In this document: in pieces, positions 22,949 to 33,104 of the stretch
Layout of the letters: every line of letters starts with the position of its first letter
How positions within the stretch are numbered: the stretch's first letter is position 1
Origin: Linnemannia schmuckeri
Lineage: Eukaryota; Mortierellomycota; Mortierellomycetes; Mortierellales; Mortierellaceae
Length of the DNA stretch: 64,000 nucleotides
Assembly: GCA_029449235.1 (NCBI GenBank)
Contig: JANATG010000018.1
Location: 186,001 to 250,000, forward strand
Direction: 5' to 3'
The notes under the pieces: generated by a model
Database searches by the model: none
Seen by the model: only the letters and a program-made list of their open reading frames with translations
What the model was told of the DNA's origin: nothing
Made by a program: the position numbers and the translations under genes

Positions 22949-25099
22949 CATTGCTTGACCTTAAAAAAATAAAAATACCTCCAGTAATTCAGGGTCTTTA
23001 TATTTGTTTCTCTGCAGGTGATACGTCGACGGGCAGAAATGACCTCGCTTCTTTCTTCTATTCTGTCGCTAAGGCTCTGTTGGATGAACAGAGTTTCTGC
23101 AGTTATAAAATTTGGCGTGCACAATTTCAACCATAAAATGTCATTTTTTTTTTCTTCTCGGTGATATCGGCGGTTGTCGCCATCCGGTTTGATCCATGTT
23201 TTTTTTCGCCGCCGCCGATATGCTTAATCTCGGGGTTACCATTAAATGGTCTCGTTTCTTTGGAAAACGGACGTTTCAATGCTTTTGCATATTTCTTTTA
23301 TCGATGATACAAAAAGCAAACGCAGCAGGACGATAAAGTGGTTATGTTACCCTTCCTTTTAAAAGACGGGTTAACGTTTATTTTTATCGTCTTATAAAAA
23401 ATATTTGATGGATAAACATTCAGGACAGAGCCCTGTTTCAAACGATTCCTTTTTTTTCAAATGTCTTGATGTATTTCTATCACACGCCGATTTGAGGCGG
23501 TTTTGAGCGTTTGTGAAGACTTTAAGAGCGTGGGAGTGGGGGTTTTATCAAGGCCTATTTGTGCTACTTGTTCTGGACTGTTTCAATTTAATGTGCAAAA
23601 AATATCGAACGCGATATGATGGTATTTCATTACGCTTGCTTTGACTAGGTTTTCAAATTTTGAGAAATAAAAATAAAGTTGGTCGCTCAAACTGCAGCTA
23701 CTCTTCTTTTTTACGTATTAAGTCTTTTGTTTCATTTTTGAAAAGAAAAAGATGTAGTTGTACCGCGATTTGAGAAGATGGTACGAAAAGTTCTTTCAAA
23801 TGGTGTTCTCTGGGTTATTGAGGCGCCCTGGGCGGGGTTTTGTGTAGTCCCCAGCAAGGGGATACCCCTGGTGTACTAAATCGTGTGGACGTTTTTCCAT
23901 CTTGTCTTCGCCCTACAGTATATTTGTTCTGGTGCTTTCATTTTTCAAAATTTTTTTAGATCCCAGGTATTGGAACGATAATGAGTAGTACGAGTTTGTA
24001 TTGATAATTTGCTAGAAGAGAATAAACAATCAAAGAACTTGCATATGTTTCTGCTTGGATTTAAAAAAAATAGTTCAAAAATACTTTCAGGATGACGTTG
24101 GGCGTTCGAGACCTTGAATTTTTGCGAATACCTACAAAATTAACGACACCTTCTACCTTTACTGATGCAGCTTGTTTTTGCTATTGATAATCTTTCAAAA
24201 CTTTGAGTTTTTGAAGGCTTTTTGTGTCATTTTTTATATGTCGATTTGACCGCTGCGGCTTAATCCATAGAGTCCGCGAACAACTTAGCCGCTGTCGAGT
24301 CAATGGTCGACTTGTTAAATCTCAATGCTTTTCTTTGTCGCGCCCGTGACTTCATCCGATGACATGGGACGTTTCCTGATTTCACTCTTTGCTTCGGGAA
24401 TAGCAAACATAACCCTTTCGCCATGAAAAAAAGAACAACATTCAATCAGCCGAAGATTTGGATTTGAGTTTTTCGTGTTATTATTTTGAATCGGTTGTCC
24501 TTGCGCACAGTTGGCCATATTGTAATTTGCCGCGTTTTTATATCTGGCACGCACCGACTGCAGGATCGTGCGCCTCATTTGTTGATGAGTGATTGAGATT
24601 CAAGCAAAATCGATCTGCTTTCGCGTTGGCCATTTCTGCGCTGTGTATATGAATACCTAGATGGCGCGGATATACCTCCGTCGTTTCAATTCCCTGTGTA
24701 CATCTAGATAGATGGAGATAGAACTAGTTAAAATTAAGCCACCAGGAACCTCATAAAAGACAGATTCTGGTAGGGGTTGCCCTCACACAGGTTGCCTTAG
24801 TCATTTTTTTTTTTGCAAATCGAACGATAATCGTTCAGGGGTCGAATTCATTTTCTCTGTGATAGTCATTGAATTCTTTTTCCCCGTTATATTCGTTGAC
24901 TGGTGTTTTGTGATTGAAAAATTGTAACGCGAATTCAGCTTCAACAGTTCGAGACGAAAAGGAGTAAAGGATACCTCGGCTCCCTATGTCCACTTTCTGC
25001 TGTTTATTTATTTTGTTTTGGTAAGATGGAGATAATTTGTGCTCACTCGCCTCGCCTTCTAGTTGCGACGATCCCTTTTATTCATTAATTAAATTTTAC

Positions 25100-25100
<1 letters not shown>
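22825..25100. other. AT-rich region without intact genes
   Basis: A 30-base A run lies at 22916-22945, followed by about 2 kb of markedly AT-rich sequence with T-runs. An imperfect hairpin (ATATCGGCGG at ~23164-23173 against CCGCCGATAT at ~23210-23220) is visible. A short minus-strand frame at 24315-24578 has non-repetitive composition but no recognisable family. Most likely decayed repeat DNA. Confidence 0.5.
22916..22945. repeat. Poly-A run (30 bases)
   Basis: Uninterrupted A run just downstream of the acyl-CoA dehydrogenase gene; one of about a dozen A/T runs of 19-42 bases in the window. Confidence 0.9.
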
Positions 25101-25133
<33 letters not shown>

Positions 25134-25317
25134 GCGCTCTATGAAAAGTCTGTCCATTTTTTTGAGGTGGAATAGTTTCTCGTTCTTTCCTGATTCTGAT
25201 TGCTGTTGCGATGCCGATCTCAAGCGAGTCCGCAACCTCGCGAACCGATTGTCCTTGAATGAATAGCTGAATGGCAGTGCCTCTGTCTGAGGCGAGATTC
25301 TCTTGCCTTTCTGTCAT
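25101..25317 (-). mobile_element. Truncated Tc1/mariner-like transposase, N-terminal HTH only
   Basis: From ATG at 25317 the minus strand encodes MTERQENLASDRGTAIQLF followed by IQGQSVREVADSLEIGIATA and IRIRKERE: a helix-turn-helix of the kind that opens Tc1-type transposases and binds the terminal repeats. After ~55 codons the frame enters a 32-base run (A on the plus strand, 25101-25132), which would encode polyphenylalanine, and ends. The DDE/DDD catalytic domain is absent. A truncated, inactive copy. Confidence 0.65.
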
Positions 25318-25521
25318 TTTTGTTTCCTATTCGTGGTATGAAGTTTAATAGTGAGAGGAGTTGATGTGAGTAAAGATGTTGAAGTGGTAACTAAGAAAGC
25401 TTGATGAAAAAAAAAAAGAGGATCAAGAGGATGTTAAATTATCATAAAAATGAGCCATCTTGCAGTCAGTTTTTAAGAATTTTTGACAATGATGTCATTA
25501 TCAGAACGGGTGTTTGCCTAT

Positions 25522-26000
25522 CTAGCAATAAGTAATATCCCAATGGGTACCCTCATCACAATACAGATTTCCCAATGGGCTTTCCACTGCGGGTACCCAT
25601 CTCCCCATTGGCAATCCTGGGGAAGACAGTCTTGATATAGTTGTCAAGTCCAGGCTGATGACGTACGTCGACCTTGTATCCGTTGCTATGGCTGTATGCG
25701 CCACCTGGGTGGCCGACTTCGGTGCCACCCGTAATTACAAGCGAGGGGACGCAGGCGGTCTTCTTGAGTGTGATAACCCCATCCACAGTACCCGAGAGAA
25801 TGCCCTCGTAGGAGATGCATTGGGGTTTGTTCTTTTCTGAGCAGCCGCTTGTTGACGATGCCATAATGCTGTTGGGAATAAGGCGAGCCTCAGCCTGCGC
25901 TTGAGTCAGAGGGGTGCCACTGGCAGACACAGCATGGTAGATACGAGCATGACAAGCAGGGCTATAGGGAGACCTGAAACGCTGAGTCTCGATGAGAGGC
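25522..26000 (-). pseudogene. Decayed secreted-protein gene (C-terminal GTHWD motif)
   Basis: Three coherent segments lie in different frames. Near 25995-25930 is a hydrophobic signal-peptide-like stretch (GLPIALLVMLVSTMLCLPVA). Then, after a shift near 25920, comes the mature part: GTPLTQAQAEARL, Cys-containing SGCSEKNKPQCISYEGI, ITGGTEVGHPGGAYSHSNGY and KVDVRHQPGLDNYIKTVF. After a second shift near 25580 comes YCDEGTHWDITYC, ending at TAG 25522-25524. The layout (signal peptide, paired cysteines, histidine-rich GGTE..H..YSH and a terminal GTHWD) looks like a small secreted hydrolase or lysozyme-like fold, but I do not recognise a named family. Two frameshifts make it a pseudogene. Confidence 0.6.
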
Positions 26001-26226
26001 GAATCTTCCTGTTTTAGGCGAAGAAAGATGGAACGTTTCAAGAGACGGATAAATGATTTCTTCCATGGTTGTATGCATTTTAGGCCCCTTACGAGAGCCT
26101 GGTCAAGAAAGTGGAGTGCGTGCGGGACTTGTGCAGGTCGTCTTAAGAGCGTTCCCGTGAGCATTCTTGAAAAGGGTCTGCGGCGCTCTTGCGTGGGTTC
26201 AGCGAGGAAGATCGACTGCGTGGTAA

Positions 26227-26298
26227 CTCTTGCAAGGCTGCTTTCGATAGCTCTTGTGACGGCTCTTGCAACGGTTCTTGTGATAGGGCTTGCGAGTC
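26227..26298. repeat. Minisatellite, six 12-bp units
   Basis: Consecutive 12-mers of the form CTCTTGTGACGG, CTCTTGCAACGG, TTCTTGTGATAG and diverged versions fill 26227-26298 exactly. In one minus-strand frame each unit gives a basic tetrapeptide (such as KSRH, KNRC). Directly visible. Confidence 0.75.
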
Positions 26299-26764
26299 TT
26301 AAGAGTGCTGTTGCGTATTCTGAGAATTGAGGCAGGATTAGATGTGTGTCAGTGCGAGGCGATGGGTGAGTGTGTCTTCTTTATACAGGAGAAGGTTGGA
26401 AAGGAAGCGAAACAAATCAAGGTGCCAGCTGGGTATGGAGAAGAGAAAAGGGGCATACTAAGAAAATGAGGGGTGCCGAAAAGACCAAAGGAATTCAGAG
26501 AAAAAAGAAAAAAGAAGAGACACGCCATAAAAGTCAAGGGATACTAAGAAAAAGAAGTGACGCCGGAAAGATAGTGGGTATGGAGAAAAGTAGAGAGATG
26601 GGAAAAGGTCAAGGATTGATTGAAAAAATTAATGGATTCCGGAAAAGATCAAGGGGTGGGGAAAGCGCGATAGCAAAAAACAAGGCATGTAAAAAATCAA
26701 GGGATGTATAATCAGCCAAGTGTTCATAGCGACGCTGTTTTTTGATCCTTCAATGTCAACTATT
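26299..26764. other. Purine-rich degenerate repeat region
   Basis: A/G-rich sequence with recurring AAAAG(A)TCAAGGG-like words from ~26380 to 26710. No gene is supported. Confidence 0.5.
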
Positions 26765-27240
26765 CCTAACATGCTCAACTTTGGTGGTTAAAGTGAAACA
26801 CATGGGTTTAGTACGGCTTTTTCATGCTTTTTTCAACCCCATGCTATCTCAAGATTAAGTCCAGGAACATGTCTTCCGACCTATACGCAACATTACGGCA
26901 ATCCAATGAAAAAATGAAAATAAAAAAATCGTGTTTTTGATATGGGAATTGCACAAACACCCATTCCTTTGCCAATACAACAGCAGAAAACATATAAAAA
27001 GACTTTTATTAAACTGAACTGGTCATTTCTTTGGGTTATTTAAAAATACAAAAAAAAAAAAAAAAATCAAAATGAGGATGAAAATGGATTTTTAGGACAA
27101 CTACAGGGCAGATTGCCATGATTATGGGAAAACATGAGGGTTTCTGGTCTTAACTTTAAGAAAGCATGGGGTTGAAAAAATGCGTGAAAAAGCCGTACTA
27201 AATCCATGTGTTTCACTTTGATCAAGTGGAGCATGTTAGG
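26765..27240. mobile_element. MITE-like element with ~95-bp terminal inverted repeats
   Basis: The left arm 26765-26862 begins CCTAACATGCTC and the right arm 27146-27240 ends GAGCATGTTAGG. Over ~95 bases the arms are inverted copies at roughly 85-90% identity by eye, including a perfect shared block GTGAAACACATGG and TTTAGTACGGCTTTTTCA. The core is AT-rich and non-coding (A run at ~27053-27066). TA follows immediately on the right and lies two bases out on the left, so a TA target site (Tc1/mariner-type) is possible but not clean. Non-autonomous DNA transposon. Confidence 0.8.
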
Positions 27241-27434
27241 TAAAGTGCAAAAGTGATTTGTCTTTTTGTCAATTCTTCTTTTCGGAAATGCTCATTCACC
27301 TGCTTAGTATTTAGCCCCGGGATGCCAGTCAATGATTCACGCGCCTCTTGATCATGCCCACAAGCTAGTTGTCGCTTCTATAGTTGGTGTGTTTCTGAGA
27401 TGGAGGGAGGTTGGTATGTACAGCTCCCTGAGCT

Positions 27435-27608
27435 TTTTTGGCATCCTTGCTCTGGTGTTATCCCTTTATTTCGTCTCTTGATGTTGTCTCTTGACGCTGT
27501 CTACTGGTGCTATCCTTTGATTTGCCCTTTTTGTCCCTTGATGCTGTCCTTGGTGTTGTTACTTGGTGCTGTCTCTTGGTGTTATCCCTTGGTGTTGTCC
27601 CTTGATGT
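27435..27608. repeat. Degenerate minisatellite (CTTGRTGYTGTC-like units)
   Basis: Repeated words such as CTTGATGTTGTC, CTTGGTGTTGTC and CTTGGTGTTATCC fill this stretch, and resume right of the LTR-like element (GGTGTTGCCCTTTG, 28003 onward). The element at 27609-27992 therefore inserted into the array. Confidence 0.7.
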
Positions 27609-27992
27609 TGTTACTCAGGAGAGGGTCGAAGGCCAGAGTTGTAGGACCCCTGTTAAGTCCTCAATTGGTACGGGGGTAGTGATAATAGTGTCCATAGTAA
27701 CCACACGAAACGATACACTGCAGCGCGCCAGCAAAACTCTTGTCAGTATTGCTCTCGTCCAAGAAGTGATGTGTAAAAGGACCTTCTATTCATAATATCA
27801 AAGAGGGGGTTTGTACCTGCAGCGCGCCAGCAAAACTCTTATCAGTACTGCTCTCGTCCAAGAAATGATGTGTAAAAGGACAAAGAGCAGATAAGAGGGC
27901 TGGGCACACTACTAATACTATGTCTACAAAGAATATGACTGCTAATCTAAGGCGTCGCCACCGCTGCCTAGCCACCACCTTACTTTGCAACA
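27609..27992 (-). mobile_element. LTR-like element, long copy with target duplication
   Basis: Termini TGTTAC...GCAACA (plus-strand reading), flanked on both sides by ATGT (27605-27608 and 27993-27996), a 4-bp target duplication. It is the reverse-complement relative of 9569-9780. It contains an internal duplication of ~65 bases (27718-27782 and 27817-27881, sharing CTGCAGCGCGCCAGCAAAAC) separated by a 34-base spacer. No coding capacity. Solo LTR is favoured; a MITE with 4-bp duplication is the alternative. Confidence 0.78.
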
Positions 27993-28430
27993 ATGTTTTC
28001 CTATGGTGTTGCCCTTTGTTGCTGCCCCTTTATCTGCTGTGAACTGTATCTTGTCCCCGCATCGCTCTAACTAGCGCTACCCTCAATCTTCAATCTTTTT
28101 GACACCTTTGTTGCTCTCAGCATATCGTATCACCTTTGCCCTCCCCATTTTCCAGCAAGGATAGTAGTCTAGCGCCCCTTGTTCTTTTCTGTTCCCTGAA
28201 CTTGTGTACCCGCATCCTTTTGACCATTTCTATTCACATTTTTATTTTTTTAGGTTTTTTGTCCTCTCTAGCAAGGTAGGCTGAGAAAGAAAACAAGCCG
28301 GCCAATCCTTGCTAACGTAGAGCTCGAAGCGGCCTCTTCGTGCAGATGCAATACTCCCATAGCTTTCAGGGACAGATGGATCTTACTATGGTTTCACCCG
28401 TGCATTGAACAACCACTTACAAACAACACA
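27993..28430. other. Upstream flank of the CAP-protein gene
   Basis: Resumption of the minisatellite, then pyrimidine-rich sequence without genes up to the TATA box. Confidence 0.5.
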
Positions 28431-28431
28431 G

Positions 28432-28439
28432 TATATAAA
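28432..28439 (+). promoter_or_regulatory. TATA box of the CAP-protein gene
   Basis: TATATAAA lies ~95 bases upstream of the chosen ATG at 28533. It places an upstream in-frame ATG at 28443 before or at the likely transcription start, supporting the later start. Confidence 0.6.
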
Positions 28440-28532
28440 GGAATGGCATGGATGAACCAAACGGACCTTTTTTTCCTTCAACGTCTAATCTCACTTTCAC
28501 TTCCTACACATCAGACGATAAAATTTAGCACT

Positions 28533-29235
28533 ATGGTCAAAATCACTTCGCTCTTACTTGCCACCATGGCTTTCCTTGCCACTCATTCTCAGGCAGCTCC
28601 TGCCGCCGACTTCAAGAACGAAGTTTTAACACAGCACAATAGATACCGAGCGCAATATGGCGCCAGACCCTTGACCTGGAGCGATGCCCTGTATCCTGGT
28701 ACTCTCCAATGGGCCTCTCAGTGCAGGTTTCAACACAGTCAATCTGGTGGAAGGGTAGGCCTCTCACATACATCACTTTTGAAATGTACGATTTGTATGG
28801 TAGGTACTAATTCTATAATATTTTTCGTTTGCTGGAAAGTATGGCGAGAACCTCTATGCAGGTGACGATCTTGGTACTTTAGATCAAGCCATGAAATCCT
28901 GGATGGCCGGGGCTGCCAAATACAATTATGCGAACCCTGTTTTCAGCGGAGCCACTGGTATGCCGGATGGTCTTCATTGCTTTTGTTTGTGGATCTCAAA
29001 CTGTAATGTTAGACCTCTGCCTGTATACTGGTTCACTCACCAACATAATACTGTTTACTCTATAGGCCAATTTACTCAAGTGGTCTGGAAAAGTACAACC
29101 CAAGTCGCATGTGCAACTGTAGACTGTGGCCCGGGCACCATTTTTCCTATGGCGTCGAAGTTTACTGCTTGTCGTTACTCTCCGCCAGGCAATTTTCCGG
29201 GCAAATTCCCACAAAGTGTTGGTCGCAGAGTTTGA
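28533..29235 (+). CDS. Secreted CAP-superfamily (SCP/PR-1-like) protein
   Basis: Exons 28533-28754, 28840-28957, 29066-29235; 169 residues. Intron 1 carries a perfect TACTAAT branch site. Residues 1-22 (MVKITSLLLATMAFLATHSQA) are a signal peptide. The mature CAP fold reads LTQHNRYRAQYGARPLTW, CRFQHS, YGENLYAG, QFTQVVWKST and the CAP2 signature CRYSPPGNFPG, with cysteines for the usual bridges. CAP proteins of fungi (Pry1-like) bind sterols and fatty acids extracellularly. The usual four-residue metal site is incomplete here: His of FQHS and Glu of YGENL are present, but the second Glu position reads SWMAGAAKYNY and the second His of GHFTQ is Gln. It lacks the Ser/Thr-rich insert of yeast Pry1. 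Family assignment is firm. Confidence 0.9.
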
Positions 29236-30082
29236 TACAGTCACTGTGTCAAAGACGCGTCAATTTCACATGCCTTTTTCTTATTTATTCGCCCAAGTCC
29301 GTTGTAGTTTCCTGCTTCTCCACTTCCAGATGAAAGCCAAAGTAGGAACTTTATCGCCTCCTTGTTCCCTCGGTCCGTTCACTCTTTCCCTTGCCAACAG
29401 ACTCTATTGCTTCTCCCTTTTACACTCGTCCTCAGACAGAGTCGTGGGTCAAAATAAGGTTATGATGAGCTTCATCTTAAATACAGTAGGTACAAAATTG
29501 CAATCAAGAGTTTACAGATCGACCTTCATGATATCCACTATTCATTGTCCTGAAAGACAGGAGCCGGTATATATATATATTGCATGCAAGTGTAAAAGAG
29601 CGAAAGGTTGTGAAGTGCCCCTACCAACACTATCCTTCAAGGTATACTCAGGAAGAAAATCAAGGAAAAGGAAGGAGAAGCCGTTCTTTTGAACAAAAAA
29701 CAATGGAAATGATCTCAGCCTATCGGGGCATAACTTAAGTACATGTGTCCAAGTAGACAAAAAAATCATGTTTTTTTACTTTTTTGTTCGTATGCTCAAG
29801 AGTTGAATGCCGTAAACATCGTTGCTCTGATGTACTTACACTACGATGTTTGCCACCTCTTCTTATCTCCTTCCTCGTCGCATTCAATCTTATCCATGTA
29901 GTAGCTGTTTTTCTTCTTTTTTCTTTACGCAAGAAAGCAATAAGAACCAAATATTAAAAAAAAAAAAAAAAAAAAAAATGTGTGCAGATTGCTTGTATTT
30001 GTTTGATTTGTGATTGTTTTATTTTGGAACAAAGAAAAAAAAAAGAGCAAGTGTGGAGGGTATGCAAAATGAAAAAGATGAA
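29236..30082. other. Intergenic region between convergent CAP and RCF2-like genes
   Basis: No gene. Contains TATATATATAT at ~29569-29579 and a 23-base A run at 29956-29978 in the 3' flank of the RCF2-like gene. Confidence 0.55.
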
Positions 30083-30901
30083 TTATGCAGATAATGAAGC
30101 AGCAGCAGCAGCCTTAACAGGTGCAGAAAGGGCAGGCGTAGTATCCTTGACAATGTAATTGCCTTGGTTATCCTTGGCCAGAATAGCCTTCCACTGATCC
30201 GTCATGACCTCTGTCTTCTTGTGGCTGTTGTCATCCGTCAACTCGATGGCCGCGACGGCCATCATGGTCAGGACTGTGAAACCCTGAGCGTACATACGGG
30301 CGGTGACGATACGCTGTGTGGTGGTAAGGCCCTTCTTGGAGAAGGTGTAAAGGAGCGAGCCACCCATACAGGTGAGCCAGGAGACGCCGACGACCATATT
30401 CCTGTTCTCGCGGATCTGGTAGTTCATCTCGGCCAGGACACCGCGCTGGGCACGGATCTCGGCGCGGGCGGCGTCGGCAGCCTCCTGGTCCAGATGGCGC
30501 AACAGTTGGCGGTCCTCGTACTGGACTCGGGCGTGGTCTCCGAAAAGGATCGCCGTCGCAGCGGTACCTAAAATTTTATTTTGAGATAGGAGTAAGGAAG
30601 AGAGCGCAAGGTTAGAATGGGTCTGGCTATCGAGACATGTGGGTAACGCATGTAGCAGAGAGAAATGAACAAGCAACGGTCAAGAAAACATACCAGTGCC
30701 GAGAAGGAACTGCTTCAGGCGGGGAGAGATGGTCTGGTAGGTCTTTGAGTAACGGGCTCCGGACATGGCGATGAGGCCTCCGGCGACGAGAGCAAGGCCA
30801 GCACCCTTAGCAGCAGCCATGCCAATCAACTTATCTCTGTCCTCATTATCCTTGAGGTGGGGGTTCTTGAAGTGCTCGAACTCCTGCATGGAAGACGACA
30901 T
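30083..30901 (-). CDS. RCF2: HIG1-domain mitochondrial protein, respiratory supercomplex factor 2-like
   Basis: Two exons on the minus strand, 30901-30694 and 30567-30083; 230 residues. The N-terminal half has a Gly/Ala-rich membrane segment (GMAAAKGAGLALVAGGLIAM, ~27-46) and a second hydrophobic stretch around KQFLLGTGTAATAILF. A charged helix (QYEDRQLLRHLDQEAADAAR) follows. From ~123 a HIG1 domain begins: NMVVGVSWLTCMGGSLLYTF, then QRIVTARMYAQGFTVLTMMA with the QR...R.YAQG signature, ending near 180. A two-part layout with C-terminal HIG1 and ~225 residues matches Rcf2, which associates with complexes III and IV in the inner membrane and tunes cytochrome oxidase. Rcf1 is shorter, so Rcf2 fits better. 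Confidence 0.85.
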
Positions 30902-32065
30902 TGTAGGTTATGTTTTGTTGTAGAAGAGGGAGTGGTAGATAGTATTTGTGTGTTGAGTGTTGGTTGAATGGATATGCTGAGAGAGGTTGTACGAAGTGGT
31001 TGCTGTGGATCGTGAGAAACAAAAGTGGGAGGGCGTAAAAAATATCCTTGGGCGTGAAAAATGAGTGTCCTGGATATGTATATGTATATGGATATTGAGT
31101 GAAGATGTGATGTTGATGTGTTCGGAAAAGATGGGAGAGGTGCCCCCTTTTATAAGAAATAGAAAATTGCGAAGCAGCATTGGAGGGGGATGTGAGCCAA
31201 TGCCGATGAGATAATTATCTTTGATATGAGTGGGGAAAAGGAAAGGACACATAGGGCGATCGTGTGTTGAAATTATTTTTTTTGTCGGGAACATCGGGGG
31301 GCGCACAGAGGCCATGGAGTGGCGTTGTTTCTTTATTTGCACTTGCCGTGTGGGTGCGCCTTGTGTGTGAATACATTGTGTGTATGATATGTGTGCACTG
31401 GTCAAAGAAGATAATTTTTGTCGCTCCTTCATCCCTGTTACCTTTCCCTGCTGAGCCTTCTTTTTTTTTTTTTTTTTTTCTTCTCTCCCTTCGGAATTGA
31501 ACAGTCAATTACGATACGGGAGACAAGCACGGAGGAAATTGGAGGGACAGGATGTGATCGCATTGGCTGTGTTTCTTCTTCGATCCTCACGGTGATACCA
31601 TATTTGGACATATGCCTCTTTCTTCCACCTTTTCCTTTCTTACTGACATCTCACTTTCACACATACACAATTACACACACACAACTACACACATGCACCT
31701 TCCCTTCCTCAGCTCTAATTCCAACGTGGCGCTGAGATGATATTTTCAGAATTGATTTTCCGGAGGGAAGGCGAACAAAGACATCATGGGCTAATCACCT
31801 CCGTCGGTTATCACTCAAACAGCAACCAACAATCCTGTAGCCAGGATGGAGCCGGAGCAAAGAAACCCTCCGTCATTGTCATCCTATATCCTTCCTATCG
31901 TTCTCCACAAAAACAACACCCGCTCCTCTTTTATTTTTCCTTTCTTTCATTATCCTCAAATTACCTCAAGACTCTCGTTCTCTGTCTGGTTGTCTCTCCC
32001 TTTTCAGCCTGAACTGAATAACTTGGTACACCCGTTCCTCCTTTACAGCCTTTCCACTGATCTTT

Positions 32066-32108
<43 letters not shown>

Positions 32109-33104
32109 CCCTCTTGCCTTGAATTCCTTTACTTTCTCCATGTTCACTTTCATGATGCCTACCCCTCTTTGGCTTTCTTCTTCACCTCAAAGAAGAGTTC
32201 TCCTTGAGCGAACAAAAAGGAAATGATACCCTGTGCAACCTACCTTCCTTCCCTTTCATTTCTTGGATGTTTTGTCTATCTGCCCAATTCCACTTCTCAT
32301 ACATCTTATTAACTCGAACAGTTCCCTTTATGACTTCCCTTCTTCCCCCTCCACCTCGTCTTGGCACTGTGTGTCTCAGTCTTTGAGCCAGTTGAACACA
32401 AAGCACAGAGAAAAATGTCCATGCAAAGAGACAGCATCAAAAACAAACAGGACAAACAGGCATGCTCACACATACGATTGCAACTGAGCCAACAAACAAA
32501 ATCAACGACATCATCTTCGTCACTCTATTCGCCCTTTCAAGCTTGTCTTTCCCGCTTCTTTCTTTTCATCTTCGGTCAATTGATATGTCAACGAGAGGAC
32601 AACACCACAAAAAAAACAAGGGTGCTTTCTTTTCTTCGTTTTCCTCGGCTGCCCCTGGATTCGCCCATTGTCTCCTTCCAGTCAATGCCACTTCGATTTC
32701 ACTTCCCCTACCCCACAACATCAAAAGAAAGGAAGACCAAGAAAAATTCTTCTTCCCCGCAACCCAAACCCTGCCTGTTACTCGCGTCCAGACTATGAAT
32801 TTAGTTAGACAGACACGATATGAAAAAGGGCTTCTTCACATGCTGGTTGCCCTCTATCCCTGACAAAAAAATAAAAAATAAAAAATAAAAATTCGATCGC
32901 CAAGCAGAGAGTCACTTTATCCAACCAACTCTTCCAACTGTTCGCTTCCCTATCTGTACTGCACACTTATACCGACACACGCACTCTTTTTACTGTCAAC
33001 GGCTGGCTCCTTTTTCTCCTCTTTTTTTCATTCATTCACTCCTCCCTGAATCTTTCTCCCATTCCTTCCTCTCCACTCTCCCCTCAATCAACTGACGAAA
33101 AGGA
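30902..33104. other. Divergent intergenic region between RCF2-like and carrier genes
   Basis: The left part is the leader/promoter side of the RCF2-like gene. Includes a T19 run at ~31461-31479, a 42-base T run at 32067-32108 (longest homopolymer in the window), and CT-rich leader sequence before 33105. No gene seen. Confidence 0.55.
32067..32108. repeat. Poly-T run (42 bases)
   Basis: Uninterrupted T, longest mononucleotide tract here; length in the real genome may differ because such tracts are hard to sequence. Confidence 0.85.

Noticed and set aside
24080..24130. GTTCGAGACC word resembling a tRNA B box
   Set aside because: No A box at proper spacing and no cloverleaf can be drawn.
25556..26164. 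202-codon frame as an intact gene
   Set aside because: The true signal peptide and the true C-terminus are in other frames, so this frame is only the middle of a pseudogene.
28443..28532. Upstream in-frame ATG for the CAP protein
   Set aside because: It lies within a few bases of the TATA box and would place 30 polar residues before a good signal peptide.
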